Shown: positions 9,172 through 18,704, counted from the first letter of the stretch. The stretch: DNA of 64,000 nt from an uncultured Eubacteriales bacterium (GCA_902763505.1 CACWSO010000004.1:102501-166500), one strand, 5' to 3'. The notes: a model not told the origin generated them from the sequence alone. Numbers and translations: made by a program.

Positions 9172-10854
9172 TTAATATCTGAAAACAGTGTTTCCGTTCA
9201 ACACTGTTTGAAGTACTGTTACCTGGTCCAAATCCATAACATCGATGGTAAGCGGATTCCTATCGAGTACGATATAATCCGCACATTTCCCCGGGGATAG
9301 AGAACCAATTTCATTCTCCCGAAACATCTGATATGCACCATTGATTGTGTATGCTTCTATCAACTGCGGAACAGCCAGACGCTCTTCTTTACCAAGGAGA
9401 AAACGTTCATCATCCGGATCTGTTATGGATTCATCAAACTTATCATTACAGTAAATATTTCGGATCACACCGGCTTTTATTCCATAGAACGGATTGTTTT
9501 CAGGGGAAACAGGGAAATCACCAGAAGCGGTGATTATGATTCCTGCATCCGTAAAAGACTTGGCTGGATACTCCCTTTCAGCACGTTCTTCCCCAAGCGC
9601 AGGTATTTCAACAGTACTGTAAAAACCAGGTTCCTTAAAGTGCCAGAAAGGCTGAATAGCCGCAATTACACCGAGTGCTTTCATTCTTGGGATATCTTCC
9701 GAATCTACAAGCTGCAAGTGAGTGATGGTGCTGCGAAAGCCTTCGTCCCTGCGTTCTGCCCTATCCTGTGCAGTCTCAAGGGCATCCAAAACCATACTCG
9801 TTGACGCGTCTCCGATACTGTGACAATGAATACTGAAGCCGGCATTCAGAACCGCTTCAAAAGATTCTTCCAGTTTCTCACATGTCCATTCCGGATATGC
9901 ATTGTAATTCTTTCCAAGCCCGGCCGCCTCATCATATGGTTCTTTTAGATAAGCAGTGTTGCCTTCCACTACACCATCAATTAGGTACTTTGCTGTTACC
10001 ACCCTGATTTCTTCATTATTGATCATATCTCTAAGTGTTTTCAATTTTTCCAGACTCTCCTCAGGGTTGTCATGGCGTATAAGCAATGATGTAGCAATAT
10101 GAGCTGTCAATTTATCTGTTTGTTGAATTTCCCTGTATATAGCTGGAGATAAATGCTGGTGCGGCGCAATAGAATTAATTGCTGTATACCCCCAGGCGTT
10201 CATTGTTCTGAGATAATGCTCTGCTGCCTGCTTACACTGCTCATCAGTGTACCTTTCTTGTAGAAGGGAAATGCTCTGACAATCAGTAAACAGACCCGTT
10301 GGATTCCCTTCCGAATCTTTGTGAATGCGGCTACCTGCTGGCGTTTCTGTATCTTTTGTAATATTGCAGAGTTGCATGGCTTTTGTATTCAACCAGATGG
10401 AATGCAAATCATAGGAACGCAGCATAATGGGTTTATCAGAACAAATCTCATCTAGCCAGGCCGCACACGGAGCCTCGTTTTGTTCTCCAACCATCCCCAT
10501 ATTGAAGCCAGCACCGAAATACTCTTCAAAATCCGTATGTGACTCTACAAATGAGCATATCGCCTGAATCGTTTTCCTTTTATCAGCAATGCCAAATAAG
10601 TCGATTTGAAACAGTTCCGTAAGAGATTTTCCCGGAACATGGGTGTGACTGTCGATGAAACCTGGAAGAACAGTTCTGCCTTCAAGATCAATGATTTCTG
10701 TGACATCTTCCGCTAACTTCAAGATTTCTGCTTCGCTTCCTGCTGCTCGGATCTTTCCATCCTCTGTCACGGCCATTGCCTGCACTGGATGGTGCTCCCA
10801 ATCTGCTCCCTCTACAGTGTATATGGTTGCGTTTTTCAATATCTTCTTGATCAT
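9172..10854 (-). CDS. Amidohydrolase family protein (YtcJ-like)
   Basis: A 560-residue metal-dependent hydrolase of the YtcJ/amidohydrolase-3 group. Residues 1-60 form the N-terminal beta-sandwich (LEGRTVLPGFIDSHTHVPG carries the first metal-binding HxH near residue 68). Further ligands are seen in GFSIHCHSIGDAS near 340 and ITASGDFPVSPENNPFYGI near 450; the C-terminus ends with the typical SPGKCADYIVLDRNPL. YtcJ-like enzymes hydrolyse N-acyl or formamide-type bonds, but the substrate is not predictable. It starts 7 bp after the M28 peptidase gene, suggesting consecutive steps on a peptide- or amide-like substrate. Confidence 0.9.
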   Translation of the reverse strand: MIKKILKNATIYTVEGADWEHHPVQAMAVTEDGKIRAAGSEAEILKLAEDVTEIIDLEGRTVLPGFIDSHTHVPGKSLTELFQIDLFGIADKRKTIQAICSFVESHTDFEEYFGAGFNMGMVGEQNEAPCAAWLDEICSDKPIMLRSYDLHSIWLNTKAMQLCNITKDTETPAGSRIHKDSEGNPTGLFTDCQSISLLQERYTDEQCKQAAEHYLRTMNAWGYTAINSIAPHQHLSPAIYREIQQTDKLTAHIATSLLIRHDNPEESLEKLKTLRDMINNEEIRVVTAKYLIDGVVEGNTAYLKEPYDEAAGLGKNYNAYPEWTCEKLEESFEAVLNAGFSIHCHSIGDASTSMVLDALETAQDRAERRDEGFRSTITHLQLVDSEDIPRMKALGVIAAIQPFWHFKEPGFYSTVEIPALGEERAEREYPAKSFTDAGIIITASGDFPVSPENNPFYGIKAGVIRNIYCNDKFDESITDPDDERFLLGKEERLAVPQLIEAYTINGAYQMFRENEIGSLSPGKCADYIVLDRNPLTIDVMDLDQVTVLQTVLNGNTVFRY

Positions 10855-10861
10855 CGATGCA

Positions 10862-13069
10862 TTACGCCTCCCTGATCATGGCTGCTAATTCTTTCAGATT
10901 ATCTGCCATCTGTTGCAGCCTTGTTTCAAGCTCTATAATCAACAAATCACGCTGCTTCTTCAGGTAATCAGTAACCGGTGCAAAGTCAGTATGTTCCTCA
11001 TCTTTCACGTAATAATACTGATCATACAAATCAACAATTGGAGAAAGCTTTCCCAGACTACTCCAATCGTCCTCGTGTTCTCCAAAGAGTTTCAGCATGT
11101 CTTCATAGGCACTTCTGCTCAACAGTTCTGCATTTCTGGTGAAACTGAAATAACCATATTCCACTTCATTGATGTGCCCCATGGCTTCCAGAATTTTATT
11201 TCGGTCTGGTGCCTCCTCTTCCAGTGCTTCTATCGTTTCCTTTATACCAAGCAGGTTAGATAGAGTCTGCTGGTATGGGTATACCGTTGACTGCTGCACG
11301 GATAAAGCTGTAAAAGATTTCAAGGTCTTCTTTATTATCTGCAGGAGCTTATAATTAAATTGTCTGAAATCTCCTGCAGTCATCTGGCAACGTCTGGATT
11401 CGAATTTCTCCGCCTCTGCCGCATATTCCAGAATCGCGATTTCCAGATCTTCTGCCACTTGATGATTTACCCCGGCTATGATGACAGCTTCTTTTGTCAT
11501 GCTGTGGACCATTTCCGCTGCAGGACCTGATGCGTCAGGATTTAAATATAGTTCTTTCAAATTTTCAGCTCTGGCTCCAACGGACCAAGGGAGCGGTTCC
11601 TCATCCAATGCTTTTGCCATCATGCCTATGACTTCAGTTGTTTTGGCCAAAAGATCATAATCGATATTGTCTTCCGAATCATAATTAGAATGATAACGGG
11701 AAAGATAATCGTGTCTCTTGCAGGTCATATCTATGCTTGGAATACCGGATGCAGCCGTTGTCCATTCATCACCAATGGTAATCATAACCGGCAGAATACT
11801 GGCCCCATTCGGTGCCAACTCTGGACAGTCCTTCGCAATCTGCTCGTAAGTATCCCTTACGAATCCAGCAGCATCACAAGAAGCAATGGCGTCCAGAAAT
11901 CCGCCTTTTTCGGCCATAACCTCATTATTCAGGACACCAACGATTCTGCCCGGCCAATCGGGGTGAGACTTCATCGCCACAAACATGCCATGTTGCCAGT
12001 CATAAGCAGTGTCACAAACGCCGTATTCTTCAGAGGATGTGAGTAGGAACTGCACCGTATAGTATGGTTTATAACCTGACATCATCATGGCTTTCGCCAG
12101 CATGGTCACTGCAGCGACCGCTCCCGTATCGTCTGCGGCAGTAAACAGATGGGCATCCTGATGTGCACAAATAAGCACCATTTTTTCCGGTTCTCCATGC
12201 CCTGTGATTTGCCCCAGAACGTTGTAACCCACGCCTCCGTCCTCTGGCCTTGTAATCGTTCCATTTGAAACAATCGTTACCACATTGCCTTCATCTCCAT
12301 CTTCCGGTGCCGTAAAAGACATTTGACCTATCATGCCCGGCATCTCAATATCACCACCAGAGCTTTTGCATTCCGTTTCGCAGGATGATTCCTGTCGTTT
12401 GATATATGTTTTCAGCCAATTACCATCCTGCTGAGAGATAAAAACAAGTGGTGGAAAATCCAATAAACTCATACCGTCCTGCCCCGCAATCATATCCGGA
12501 GCATAGCTAAAATAACCTCCTGGAGGGAGATCCGTTTCGACAGTCAGAATAATACCACTTGCACCTCTTGCCTTCGCTTCGGCGGCCTGCCAGTTGACCC
12601 ATAACGTGTCAAAAGAACTGTCAATCATGACTAGCTTTCCTCGGAAGTAGTCCGGGTCAGTGCTTATCGCATCATAATCCGCTCGATGTCCTTTCCCGAC
12701 ATAAACCACGGGTGCTTTTACTCCATCTGGTCCGGTACAAGGAAATCCTGTAATCTGAGAACCAATCAACTTTCTTTTTTTGATGGAACCCTTCTGGTCT
12801 ACTCCTTCTGAAGCACCGTTCACCAGCACGTATGCCCCGGTGTATTCACAGGCTGCTGTTGGTATTTCTTCCAGATGCACATTCTGCAGGCCAATTTCAT
12901 GAAACTCTTGAAGCAGATATTCTGAGGCCTTATGTTCTGCAGTCGATCCGCCCAAACGAAAACCTACATCTGATGTGCAAAATCCTAAAAGGGTCTTCAG
13001 GATTTTCCGGCTGTACTGTTCTTTTGTCAGCTGGACGATTGCTTCATGAAAAGTTCTATCACATTTCAT
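10862..13069 (-). CDS. M28-family zinc peptidase with PA domain
   Basis: A 735-residue aminopeptidase-like protein. Residues about 110-240 form a protease-associated (PA) insert; the catalytic M28 core follows with the metal and catalytic residues visible as LICAHQDAHLFTAADDTGA (His, Asp, Asp near 300-315) and LLTSSEEYG (Glu-Glu near 350), then later MTCKRHDYLSRYHSN, which supplies another histidine. About 200 C-terminal residues are helical and not part of the usual M28 core. No signal peptide is seen, so it probably acts in the cytoplasm. It precedes the amidohydrolase by 7 bp and follows an AT-rich control region. Confidence 0.88.
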   Translation of the reverse strand: MKCDRTFHEAIVQLTKEQYSRKILKTLLGFCTSDVGFRLGGSTAEHKASEYLLQEFHEIGLQNVHLEEIPTAACEYTGAYVLVNGASEGVDQKGSIKKRKLIGSQITGFPCTGPDGVKAPVVYVGKGHRADYDAISTDPDYFRGKLVMIDSSFDTLWVNWQAAEAKARGASGIILTVETDLPPGGYFSYAPDMIAGQDGMSLLDFPPLVFISQQDGNWLKTYIKRQESSCETECKSSGGDIEMPGMIGQMSFTAPEDGDEGNVVTIVSNGTITRPEDGGVGYNVLGQITGHGEPEKMVLICAHQDAHLFTAADDTGAVAAVTMLAKAMMMSGYKPYYTVQFLLTSSEEYGVCDTAYDWQHGMFVAMKSHPDWPGRIVGVLNNEVMAEKGGFLDAIASCDAAGFVRDTYEQIAKDCPELAPNGASILPVMITIGDEWTTAASGIPSIDMTCKRHDYLSRYHSNYDSEDNIDYDLLAKTTEVIGMMAKALDEEPLPWSVGARAENLKELYLNPDASGPAAEMVHSMTKEAVIIAGVNHQVAEDLEIAILEYAAEAEKFESRRCQMTAGDFRQFNYKLLQIIKKTLKSFTALSVQQSTVYPYQQTLSNLLGIKETIEALEEEAPDRNKILEAMGHINEVEYGYFSFTRNAELLSRSAYEDMLKLFGEHEDDWSSLGKLSPIVDLYDQYYYVKDEEHTDFAPVTDYLKKQRDLLIIELETRLQQMADNLKELAAMIREA

Positions 13070-13112
13070 AGGAACCTCCTTCTCGAACTCATATAATTAT
13101 TACATTAATAAA

Positions 13113-13125
13113 TAACATATTAAGT
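13113..13125. promoter_or_regulatory. Candidate MarR operator upstream of the peptidase gene
   Basis: TAACATATTAAGT here is the exact reverse complement of the 13-mer ACTTAATATGTTA at 16879-16891, upstream of the second transporter. Both lie in short AT-rich promoter regions of the cluster that encodes the MarR protein at 13157, so a shared operator is likely. Binding is inferred, not shown. Confidence 0.55.
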
Positions 13126-13156
13126 ATTATGGCAAAAAAATCTCCTTTACAGAAAC

Positions 13157-13585
13157 TTACTCAAGTTCCCGCTCCAGTCCCTTCTCCATTTTTTTCAAAA
13201 TCTTCATGATCTGATCTGATTCCTTGCTACTAATCAACGCTTTGATCTCTTTCTGCGCAGTGATCGCAGCCGGAAGCGTTTCTTCATAAAAATCTTTTCC
13301 TTTGCCAGTAATGTGTATTATAAACTCTCTGCGATCCTGATTGGATCTTTCACGTGTAACATATTTTTTCTTCTCTAGAATGTCGATGATTCTAGTCATG
13401 GAGGGCTGTTCTTTATTCAGTTCTTTTGCGAGTTCTTTCTGGTTGTATTCGCCGCTGTTGCGATAAAGTCTTCCAAGCACCATCCACTGTTCTGAGGTAA
13501 TATCATATTCTTTCAGCACTTCCCGTATTTTTTTCCTATGCAGCTGATAAACTCTGTATATTTGTGTGCTCAGTTCAAATTCCAT
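13157..13585 (-). CDS. MarR-family transcriptional regulator
   Basis: A 142-residue winged-helix repressor of the MarR family: EYNQKELAKELNKEQPSMTRIIDILEKKKYVTRERSNQDRREFIIHIT (residues 46-93) is the wHTH with its DxR wing. Such proteins bind palindromic AT-rich sites as dimers and release on binding small phenolic or other ligands. It lies between the flavoenzyme gene and the peptidase gene, so it probably senses the substrate of the cluster. A repeated 13-mer in the two AT-rich promoter regions is its likely operator. Confidence 0.93.
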   Translation of the reverse strand: MEFELSTQIYRVYQLHRKKIREVLKEYDITSEQWMVLGRLYRNSGEYNQKELAKELNKEQPSMTRIIDILEKKKYVTRERSNQDRREFIIHITGKGKDFYEETLPAAITAQKEIKALISSKESDQIMKILKKMEKGLERELE

Positions 13586-13617
13586 ATTTATCTCCTTACC
13601 TCGCCCCTTTTCTTCTT

Positions 13618-15612
13618 TTATATCCGCAGGGCTACATCATAGGCAGACCATACAGCATTCAAGAGATTTCCAGAGGCTTTTGCATCTCCAATTATATGAA
13701 TATTGTACTGAGTTTCCTTCGGGATTTCAAGCGGCGAGGCCGTATATCCAACAGCTAGAATAACTGTGTCACAGGTTAGTTTGATTTCTTTACCACCCTT
13801 GCGGATAAGTACGCCTTCGTCTCGAACTTCAGAAAGATTTGCATGGGTAATTACCTGAACGTTTTTTTGCTCCATCAATTCACGAAGCATAATTGAATTT
13901 GCGGCACAAAGATTTTTCACCTGAAGAATATCGTCCAACATTTCCACAACAGTCACTTCATGCCCATGAAGAGCCATTTCGTAAGCCACCTCACACCCCG
14001 TCAGTCCGCCGCCGATGATCACAACGCGCTTGCCTGCTTTCTCTTTGCCCAATAACCAGGATTTAACCTCTACCACATGTTTCTTATCGATCCCTTTAAC
14101 TGGAAGTTGCCTAGGCATTGCTCCGTTCGCAACAATTACATCATCTGGCCTTAACTCCTTCACCAAAGCAGCATCAACAGCTGTATTCAACCGTACCTCA
14201 ACCTGCTTTCGCTGCATTTCACCAATATACCATTCGATCAGTCTTTTATCATCTTCCTTAAAAGATGGTGCAGCTGCAGCAATAAAAGCTCCGCCAAGCC
14301 TGTCGCTCTTCTCACAAAGCATGACCTTATGTCCTCTCATGGCGCATACTCTTGCAGCCTCCATACCCGCAATTCCGCCCCCTGCGACTAACACGTTTCT
14401 TTTTTGTTCCGCCGCTGTAACAGCGTACTTCCGCTCTTGCATACATGCTGGATTTAAGGCACAGGATAAACCTTCTCCCTCTACCAATCTTCCCAGACAC
14501 CCATTGTGACAGGCGATGCACGGACGGATTTGTTCCGCGTGCCCTTGACGGAGTTTGCTTACCCACTCTGCATCAGCAAGAAATTGTCTCGCAATGCCGA
14601 TGCCATCAATCTGCCCTTTGTTTATTGCTTCTGCTGCAACCTGAGGGTCATCCATTCTTCCTGCGCAAACCACTGGTATTGAAACATGTCTACGAAGGAA
14701 AGCGCAATCTTCCAGATTGCAGGCTTTCTTCATATAAACAGGGGGATGAGCCCAGTACCATGCATCATAGGATCCATTATCTGCGTCCAGCATGTCGCAT
14801 CCTGCTTCTTCAAGAATCTTCGCTGCACGAATACTTTCCTGATAATCACGTCCAAACTCTTCGTACTCTTCTTCAGGAAGAGCGCCGCGATTAAACCCTT
14901 TCATTTTGCTAACGACGCTGTACCTGACTGCAACAGGATAATCTCCGCACTCCTCTTTGATGCCACGAATAATATCTGTGGCAAAACGAAGCCTGTTTTC
15001 CAACGTCCCCCCATAGCAATCGTCCCGGAAATTGGTATTTGCAATTGCGAACTGATCCAAAAGGTACCCTTCGTGAATCGCGTGAATTTCCACGCCATCG
15101 ATACCGCATTCTTTGGCCTTCGCAGCAGCCCAAATGGCAAGTTGAATTCTACGTCTAATTTCCTTCTGCGGCATCTCTTCATGGATTACGGATGGATCCC
15201 AGACATTCGGCAACTGACTCGATGCAAAACGTACTTTGTTAAAATCAGAATCAGACATGTAATCAAATGCTTTCAGCCCTACAACTCTTCCGAGTCCTGC
15301 ATTGATTTGCAAAAAGAACTTTGCCCCTGCTTCATGTATCAACTCCATGAGCTCTTTGACTGGTCCATCAAATTCTTTTTCGTACTGATTTACATTATAT
15401 CCTCTTCCGAAATTATCCATAACAGCTACCGCACCTGACACAATCAAGCCTGCTCCACCTCTGGCCCGAGCGAGATAAAAGTCTCTTGTTGCTTCATTGA
15501 AGACACCTTTATCCAATAGAGATGTTCCTGTTACTGCTGTTTCCACAAACCGGTTCGGAACTTCGATATTTCCAATCTTAAATGGTGTAAATAGAATTTC
15601 TTCGTTACTCAC
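13618..15612 (-). CDS. Old yellow enzyme-type flavin/Fe-S reductase (BaiCD / 2-enoate reductase-like)
   Basis: A 664-residue three-part flavoenzyme. Residues 1-360 form the FMN-binding TIM barrel, with GVEIHAIHEGYLLDQF near 175. The [4Fe-4S] cluster Cys set (CIACHNGCLGR...LSCALNP) lies near 345-375. Residues 390-664 form FAD and NAD(P)H Rossmann domains (VLVAGGGIAGMEAARVC and VVIIGGGLTGCEVAYE). This is the layout of 2,4-dienoyl-CoA reductase, 2-enoate reductase, bile-acid BaiCD/BaiH and bilirubin reductase. It reduces an activated C=C bond, substrate unknown. Its ATG overlaps the upstream transporter stop by 8 bp. Confidence 0.92.
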   Translation of the reverse strand: MSNEEILFTPFKIGNIEVPNRFVETAVTGTSLLDKGVFNEATRDFYLARARGGAGLIVSGAVAVMDNFGRGYNVNQYEKEFDGPVKELMELIHEAGAKFFLQINAGLGRVVGLKAFDYMSDSDFNKVRFASSQLPNVWDPSVIHEEMPQKEIRRRIQLAIWAAAKAKECGIDGVEIHAIHEGYLLDQFAIANTNFRDDCYGGTLENRLRFATDIIRGIKEECGDYPVAVRYSVVSKMKGFNRGALPEEEYEEFGRDYQESIRAAKILEEAGCDMLDADNGSYDAWYWAHPPVYMKKACNLEDCAFLRRHVSIPVVCAGRMDDPQVAAEAINKGQIDGIGIARQFLADAEWVSKLRQGHAEQIRPCIACHNGCLGRLVEGEGLSCALNPACMQERKYAVTAAEQKRNVLVAGGGIAGMEAARVCAMRGHKVMLCEKSDRLGGAFIAAAAPSFKEDDKRLIEWYIGEMQRKQVEVRLNTAVDAALVKELRPDDVIVANGAMPRQLPVKGIDKKHVVEVKSWLLGKEKAGKRVVIIGGGLTGCEVAYEMALHGHEVTVVEMLDDILQVKNLCAANSIMLRELMEQKNVQVITHANLSEVRDEGVLIRKGGKEIKLTCDTVILAVGYTASPLEIPKETQYNIHIIGDAKASGNLLNAVWSAYDVALRI

Positions 15613-16855
15613 TTTTATCCTCCTTAACCGGACGAATACAGCTCATGTAGATAATTATCGCTACAATCCCCAATGCGGTCATACCTACCCATGCTATCAA
15701 ATAACTGCCTGTTACGTCATACACCATGCTGATCATAGATTGCAGCATGCCTCCAATTCCAGCAGTCATACAGAAGAATCCGAAAATCGAGCCATAATCC
15801 CTGTTTCCATACATCGTACTGACAATCATTGGCATAGAGACAGTTGCAACCGGCGCACCAAGTCCATAAAAGATGATATACATTATTATTATCGCCAGAG
15901 AGCCTGTAAGACCTATTACATAGAACGCTACGAATGCCAGCATAAGAAAGACCAATGCAATCAGCGTAGCTTTTCTTGTACCAAGCTTTCCATCCAGAAA
16001 ACCGATAAGAACTTTACCTATAATAAGCATCCCTGATCCTCCAGCAATAATATTCGCTGCTTTAGCAGGATCAAAACCGCTGTCTGTCAGATACGCAACG
16101 CCCTGGGCCAAAAAAGTCATATTGATTAACGCAGTAAGTATAAATCCAATGAACATGATCCACGTAACGGGACGACGGAGAGCATCTCCAAGCATGAGTC
16201 CGTACTTCTTACTATCTGCATATTGAACAGCATTCCCATTTAGATGATTTCCGGTGTTTCCCGAAGGTTTTTCCTTTATAACAATAAGTATTAAAGGTAG
16301 TACCAGTGCAATTAGAAGAGTTCCCGCCGTTCCAAATGCATATCTCCAGCCATATGTCGTAATGATCCATGTATAGAGTGGATTAAGAATCATGGAACCT
16401 GCTCCGGTACCAACTAATGCGATACCCATTGCCAGACCTACTTTATTCTCAGGGAACCAGTTTCTGATTAGAATTGCGATTGGTATGTTGCAGGCGAACG
16501 AAATTGAAGTTCCTGTAATTGCCGCAGCGATATAAAAGAAATAGATAGAAGGTGCTGTAGCAAACAGAAACATGCTGATTCCTGCAGCTGCGACACCTGT
16601 TGCCATCAGGCCTTTCACGTTCATTCGTTCCATCAATCTACCTGCAGCAACAGAGGAAATTAACATTGCCAGAGAATGAATAGTAATAGTAATAGTAAAT
16701 GTTGTTCTTTCAATTCCGAAATCTTCAGAGACTGGTTTCAAAAAAACACCCATGCAGTTAACTGCTGTTGCGAAAAGAATCATAAGTGCCAGAAATGATA
16801 CAACTACGATCCCCCATCCTCGTATATTCTTTTTTGTACTGATGTTTGTTGACAT
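15605..16855 (-). CDS. MFS transporter upstream of the flavoenzyme
   Basis: A 416-residue major facilitator with 12 predicted membrane segments. Residues 66-80 (SSVAAGRLMERMNVK) correspond to the MFS loop-2 motif and the C-terminal half repeats the pattern (GKVLIGFLDGKLGTRK). It resembles MCT/OFA-like carboxylate carriers in general layout, but no diagnostic substrate motif is seen. It is the first gene after a strong promoter and overlaps the flavoenzyme gene, so it probably imports that enzyme's substrate. Confidence 0.9.
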   Translation of the reverse strand: MSTNISTKKNIRGWGIVVVSFLALMILFATAVNCMGVFLKPVSEDFGIERTTFTITITIHSLAMLISSVAAGRLMERMNVKGLMATGVAAAGISMFLFATAPSIYFFYIAAAITGTSISFACNIPIAILIRNWFPENKVGLAMGIALVGTGAGSMILNPLYTWIITTYGWRYAFGTAGTLLIALVLPLILIVIKEKPSGNTGNHLNGNAVQYADSKKYGLMLGDALRRPVTWIMFIGFILTALINMTFLAQGVAYLTDSGFDPAKAANIIAGGSGMLIIGKVLIGFLDGKLGTRKATLIALVFLMLAFVAFYVIGLTGSLAIIIMYIIFYGLGAPVATVSMPMIVSTMYGNRDYGSIFGFFCMTAGIGGMLQSMISMVYDVTGSYLIAWVGMTALGIVAIIIYMSCIRPVKEDKSE

Positions 16856-16878
16856 ATTTTAAATACTTCCTTGTTTTT

Positions 16879-16891
16879 ACTTAATATGTTA
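16879..16891. promoter_or_regulatory. Candidate MarR operator downstream of the cluster promoter
   Basis: ACTTAATATGTTA, followed by AATTATTATTATG, lies between the -10 box at 16912-16917 and the transporter start. It is the inverse of the 13-mer at 13113-13125, a position where a repressor would block transcription. Confidence 0.55.
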
Positions 16892-16911
16892 ATTATTATT
16901 ATGATAACTAT

Positions 16912-16940
16912 AATATACTCGCGTTTAGTTATGATGTCAA
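16912..16940 (-). promoter_or_regulatory. Sigma-A-type promoter of the catabolic cluster
   Basis: On the minus strand TTGACA, a 17-bp spacer and TATATT. It lies 57 bp before the first transporter gene, with AT-rich repeats between. Confidence 0.8.
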
Positions 16941-17147
16941 CTATTAATATAATAACTGTATTTTTTCATCGTCCCAAGCTGGAAGCTCAAGCTGAGAGTC
17001 ACTACTTCCGGAAGGATCAATTACAAAAAACTGGCCAGGAGCTTGACCGTGACGGTGCGGGTTAGGTAAGATGGCATATAGCTGAACAATGTAGAGAGTG
17101 AGAAGCAGGAGGAAAGTCAACATAGTAAAAATTAGTAAATAAAAAGA

Positions 17148-17175
17148 TGACAGATAATACGTGTACTATCTGTCA
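17148..17175 (-). terminator. Terminator after the 204-residue gene; copy of the one at 7671
   Basis: TGACAGATAATACGTGTACT plus ATCTGTCA is a near-palindrome followed on the minus strand by TCTTTTTATTT, 28 bp after the stop at 17203. It differs from the 7671-7698 copy at one base. Confidence 0.8.
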
Positions 17176-17202
17176 TCAGTTAGAACCACGGCTATTCTTC
17201 AC

Positions 17203-17817
17203 CTAATGTTTACTGTCAGGTCTTTTCGAAGGCAACCAAAATAATACTCCCTCAAAAGGTGGTATATCATCGCCTTTTCCTTTTGAATTTATTATTAATT
17301 CTCCTCTATGGTCTCGGCTCGCATAACCTAGATTTATCTCCAGACACATTAAATCAACAGTAAAAGATATCACCGCTCTTTTCAGTCTGCAAAAGTCATT
17401 GAAATCTAAGGCAACGGCATTTGTCTCCTTCTCTCGCATGCAATAGTTCCGATATGCGCTTCTGAAATCACCCTCCGTACCTGTGCTCTGAACGAAGTCA
17501 TTCTTCATAGCAATGATTGTATCGACTATTACTTTAGCATCTGAGTCTTGCATTCCTCTTTCATGAAAAAAATCTATCACCTCATAAGGTGATGCTATAT
17601 ATGGGAATAAAGAACAAATCATCTCAGAAGTTTTTATCGAGGAGATTATCCTTATGTCATTGCCTATGTCCGTTGACTCCTCATTTGTTCCAATCTCAAG
17701 CATGCCCTTTTGAACGTTTTCTCTCAGACGACTCCACTCCTGCAAAATGAACGCATCATCAACATCCTCTAGAATTGGAAATATTTTCTTTATCATTTCT
17801 TTAATAGTTTTATTCAT
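17203..17817 (-). CDS. Hypothetical protein, 204 residues
   Basis: A soluble, mostly helical protein that I do not recognise. It has a clear ribosome binding site (AAAGGAATG) before the ATG and its own terminator, so it is probably a real single gene. The sequence shows no signal peptide or membrane segment; charged helices around residues 20-40 and 95-130 and a C-terminal GELIINSKGKGDDIPPFEG segment are all that stand out. It is AT-richer than the pur genes and lies between the catabolic cluster and the att region, so it could be cargo of the left segment. Confidence 0.7.
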   Translation of the reverse strand: MNKTIKEMIKKIFPILEDVDDAFILQEWSRLRENVQKGMLEIGTNEESTDIGNDIRIISSIKTSEMICSLFPYIASPYEVIDFFHERGMQDSDAKVIVDTIIAMKNDFVQSTGTEGDFRSAYRNYCMREKETNAVALDFNDFCRLKRAVISFTVDLMCLEINLGYASRDHRGELIINSKGKGDDIPPFEGVLFWLPSKRPDSKH

Positions 17818-18236
17818 TTTTGTTGCATTCCTTTCATATTATTAGTTCCGCTACAAGCAAATTTCGGCAGCATTTCCTGATAAACTTGCGGGGGTCCACC
17901 AGCGCCACGTGATGGACAACACTCAGCTCCAGCAAAACATCAGCGGACACAGAACCTGATCTTCGCCGAATCCATTAGTGTCTAGACAGGTTTTAAACAA
18001 AAAAACACCCGAGACACCCAAAAAAGGGCATACGGATGACTTAATTGATTAAAACTGACGTGAATAACTAAAAAGATAACTTAATTATTAACTCATAAAT
18101 ATATTACCATTTGTTTATTGCGATTTCAACTGCTTTTGAGGGAGCAGATGTTTGTGGAACCTGTTGCTTGTTATCGCACTTCAACGAATTCAGTTATTTG
18201 TATGATAAATAGCCGTTCTTCTCCAAATCATAATTA
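17818..18236. other. Gene-poor stretch
   Basis: No open frame with a credible start is seen in these 419 bp on either strand. The part around 17890-17990 has higher GC than its surroundings, as if it were a scrap of another gene, but no protein family could be recognised in translation. Confidence 0.4.
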
Positions 18237-18548
18237 TTACTCAAAGTTGTTTAGGTCCTCGTCGATATCAACGAAATCTTCATCTCCATCGACAACAATG
18301 CACTTGTACCTTGGTCAAGTAGACCGTTTCCATTTTCATCAATGTAGCCAACACATCCAAGTGATTATTGTAGTTTTTTCGCCGAAGATGGAGATGCGTT
18401 TCAAACTGCCGTCTGAACATAGTAATGGTTTCCGAGAAGAAGAGAACTCCTTCGGGTGTTCGAATGAACAACTCATAATCGTGGTATTCAGACATCTGAT
18501 ATCATATTGAGCTGTTGTACCTAACTTCAAATCAAATCTTTTTTTCAT
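18237..18548 (-). pseudogene. Frameshifted small gene
   Basis: Protein-like sequence runs across at least three minus-strand frames with no long frame covering it. MKKRFDLKLGTTAQYDI begins at 18548, EYHDYELFIRTPEGVLFFSE continues in a second frame, YIDENGNGLLDQGT is in a third, and the end reads KCIVVDGDEDFVDIDEDLNNFE-stop at 18237. The stop and the acidic tail look genuine. I do not recognise the family. It sits directly outside the ICE att site and is probably debris of a gene from the left segment. Confidence 0.45.
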
Positions 18549-18666
18549 GAACAAAGAACCAATTATGTGTTTTGACACTTATTTATTTTTCGATGCCTAA
18601 TTATTCTGTATGTATAAGAGTCCTTTTATATTCGATTTTGAGGTCAACATGTAGGCAACAGAAAAG

Positions 18667-18692
18667 AAAACCGTTGAAATTTCAACGGTTTT
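18667..18692. terminator. Palindromic terminator flanking the ICE att site
   Basis: AAAACCGTTGAAA and TTTCAACGGTTTT form a perfect 26-bp palindrome, with U-rich sequence on either side, so it can work in both directions. On the minus strand it lies 12 bp after the Glu-Trp-Glu-stop codons of the att core, as expected for the terminator of the target gene. Confidence 0.75.
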
Positions 18693-18704
18693 CGTTACTT
18701 TGTC

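Noticed and set aside
18118-18510. 130-codon plus-strand frame
   Set aside because: Lies opposite the frameshifted minus-strand pseudogene, whose pieces look more like protein; no ribosome binding site.
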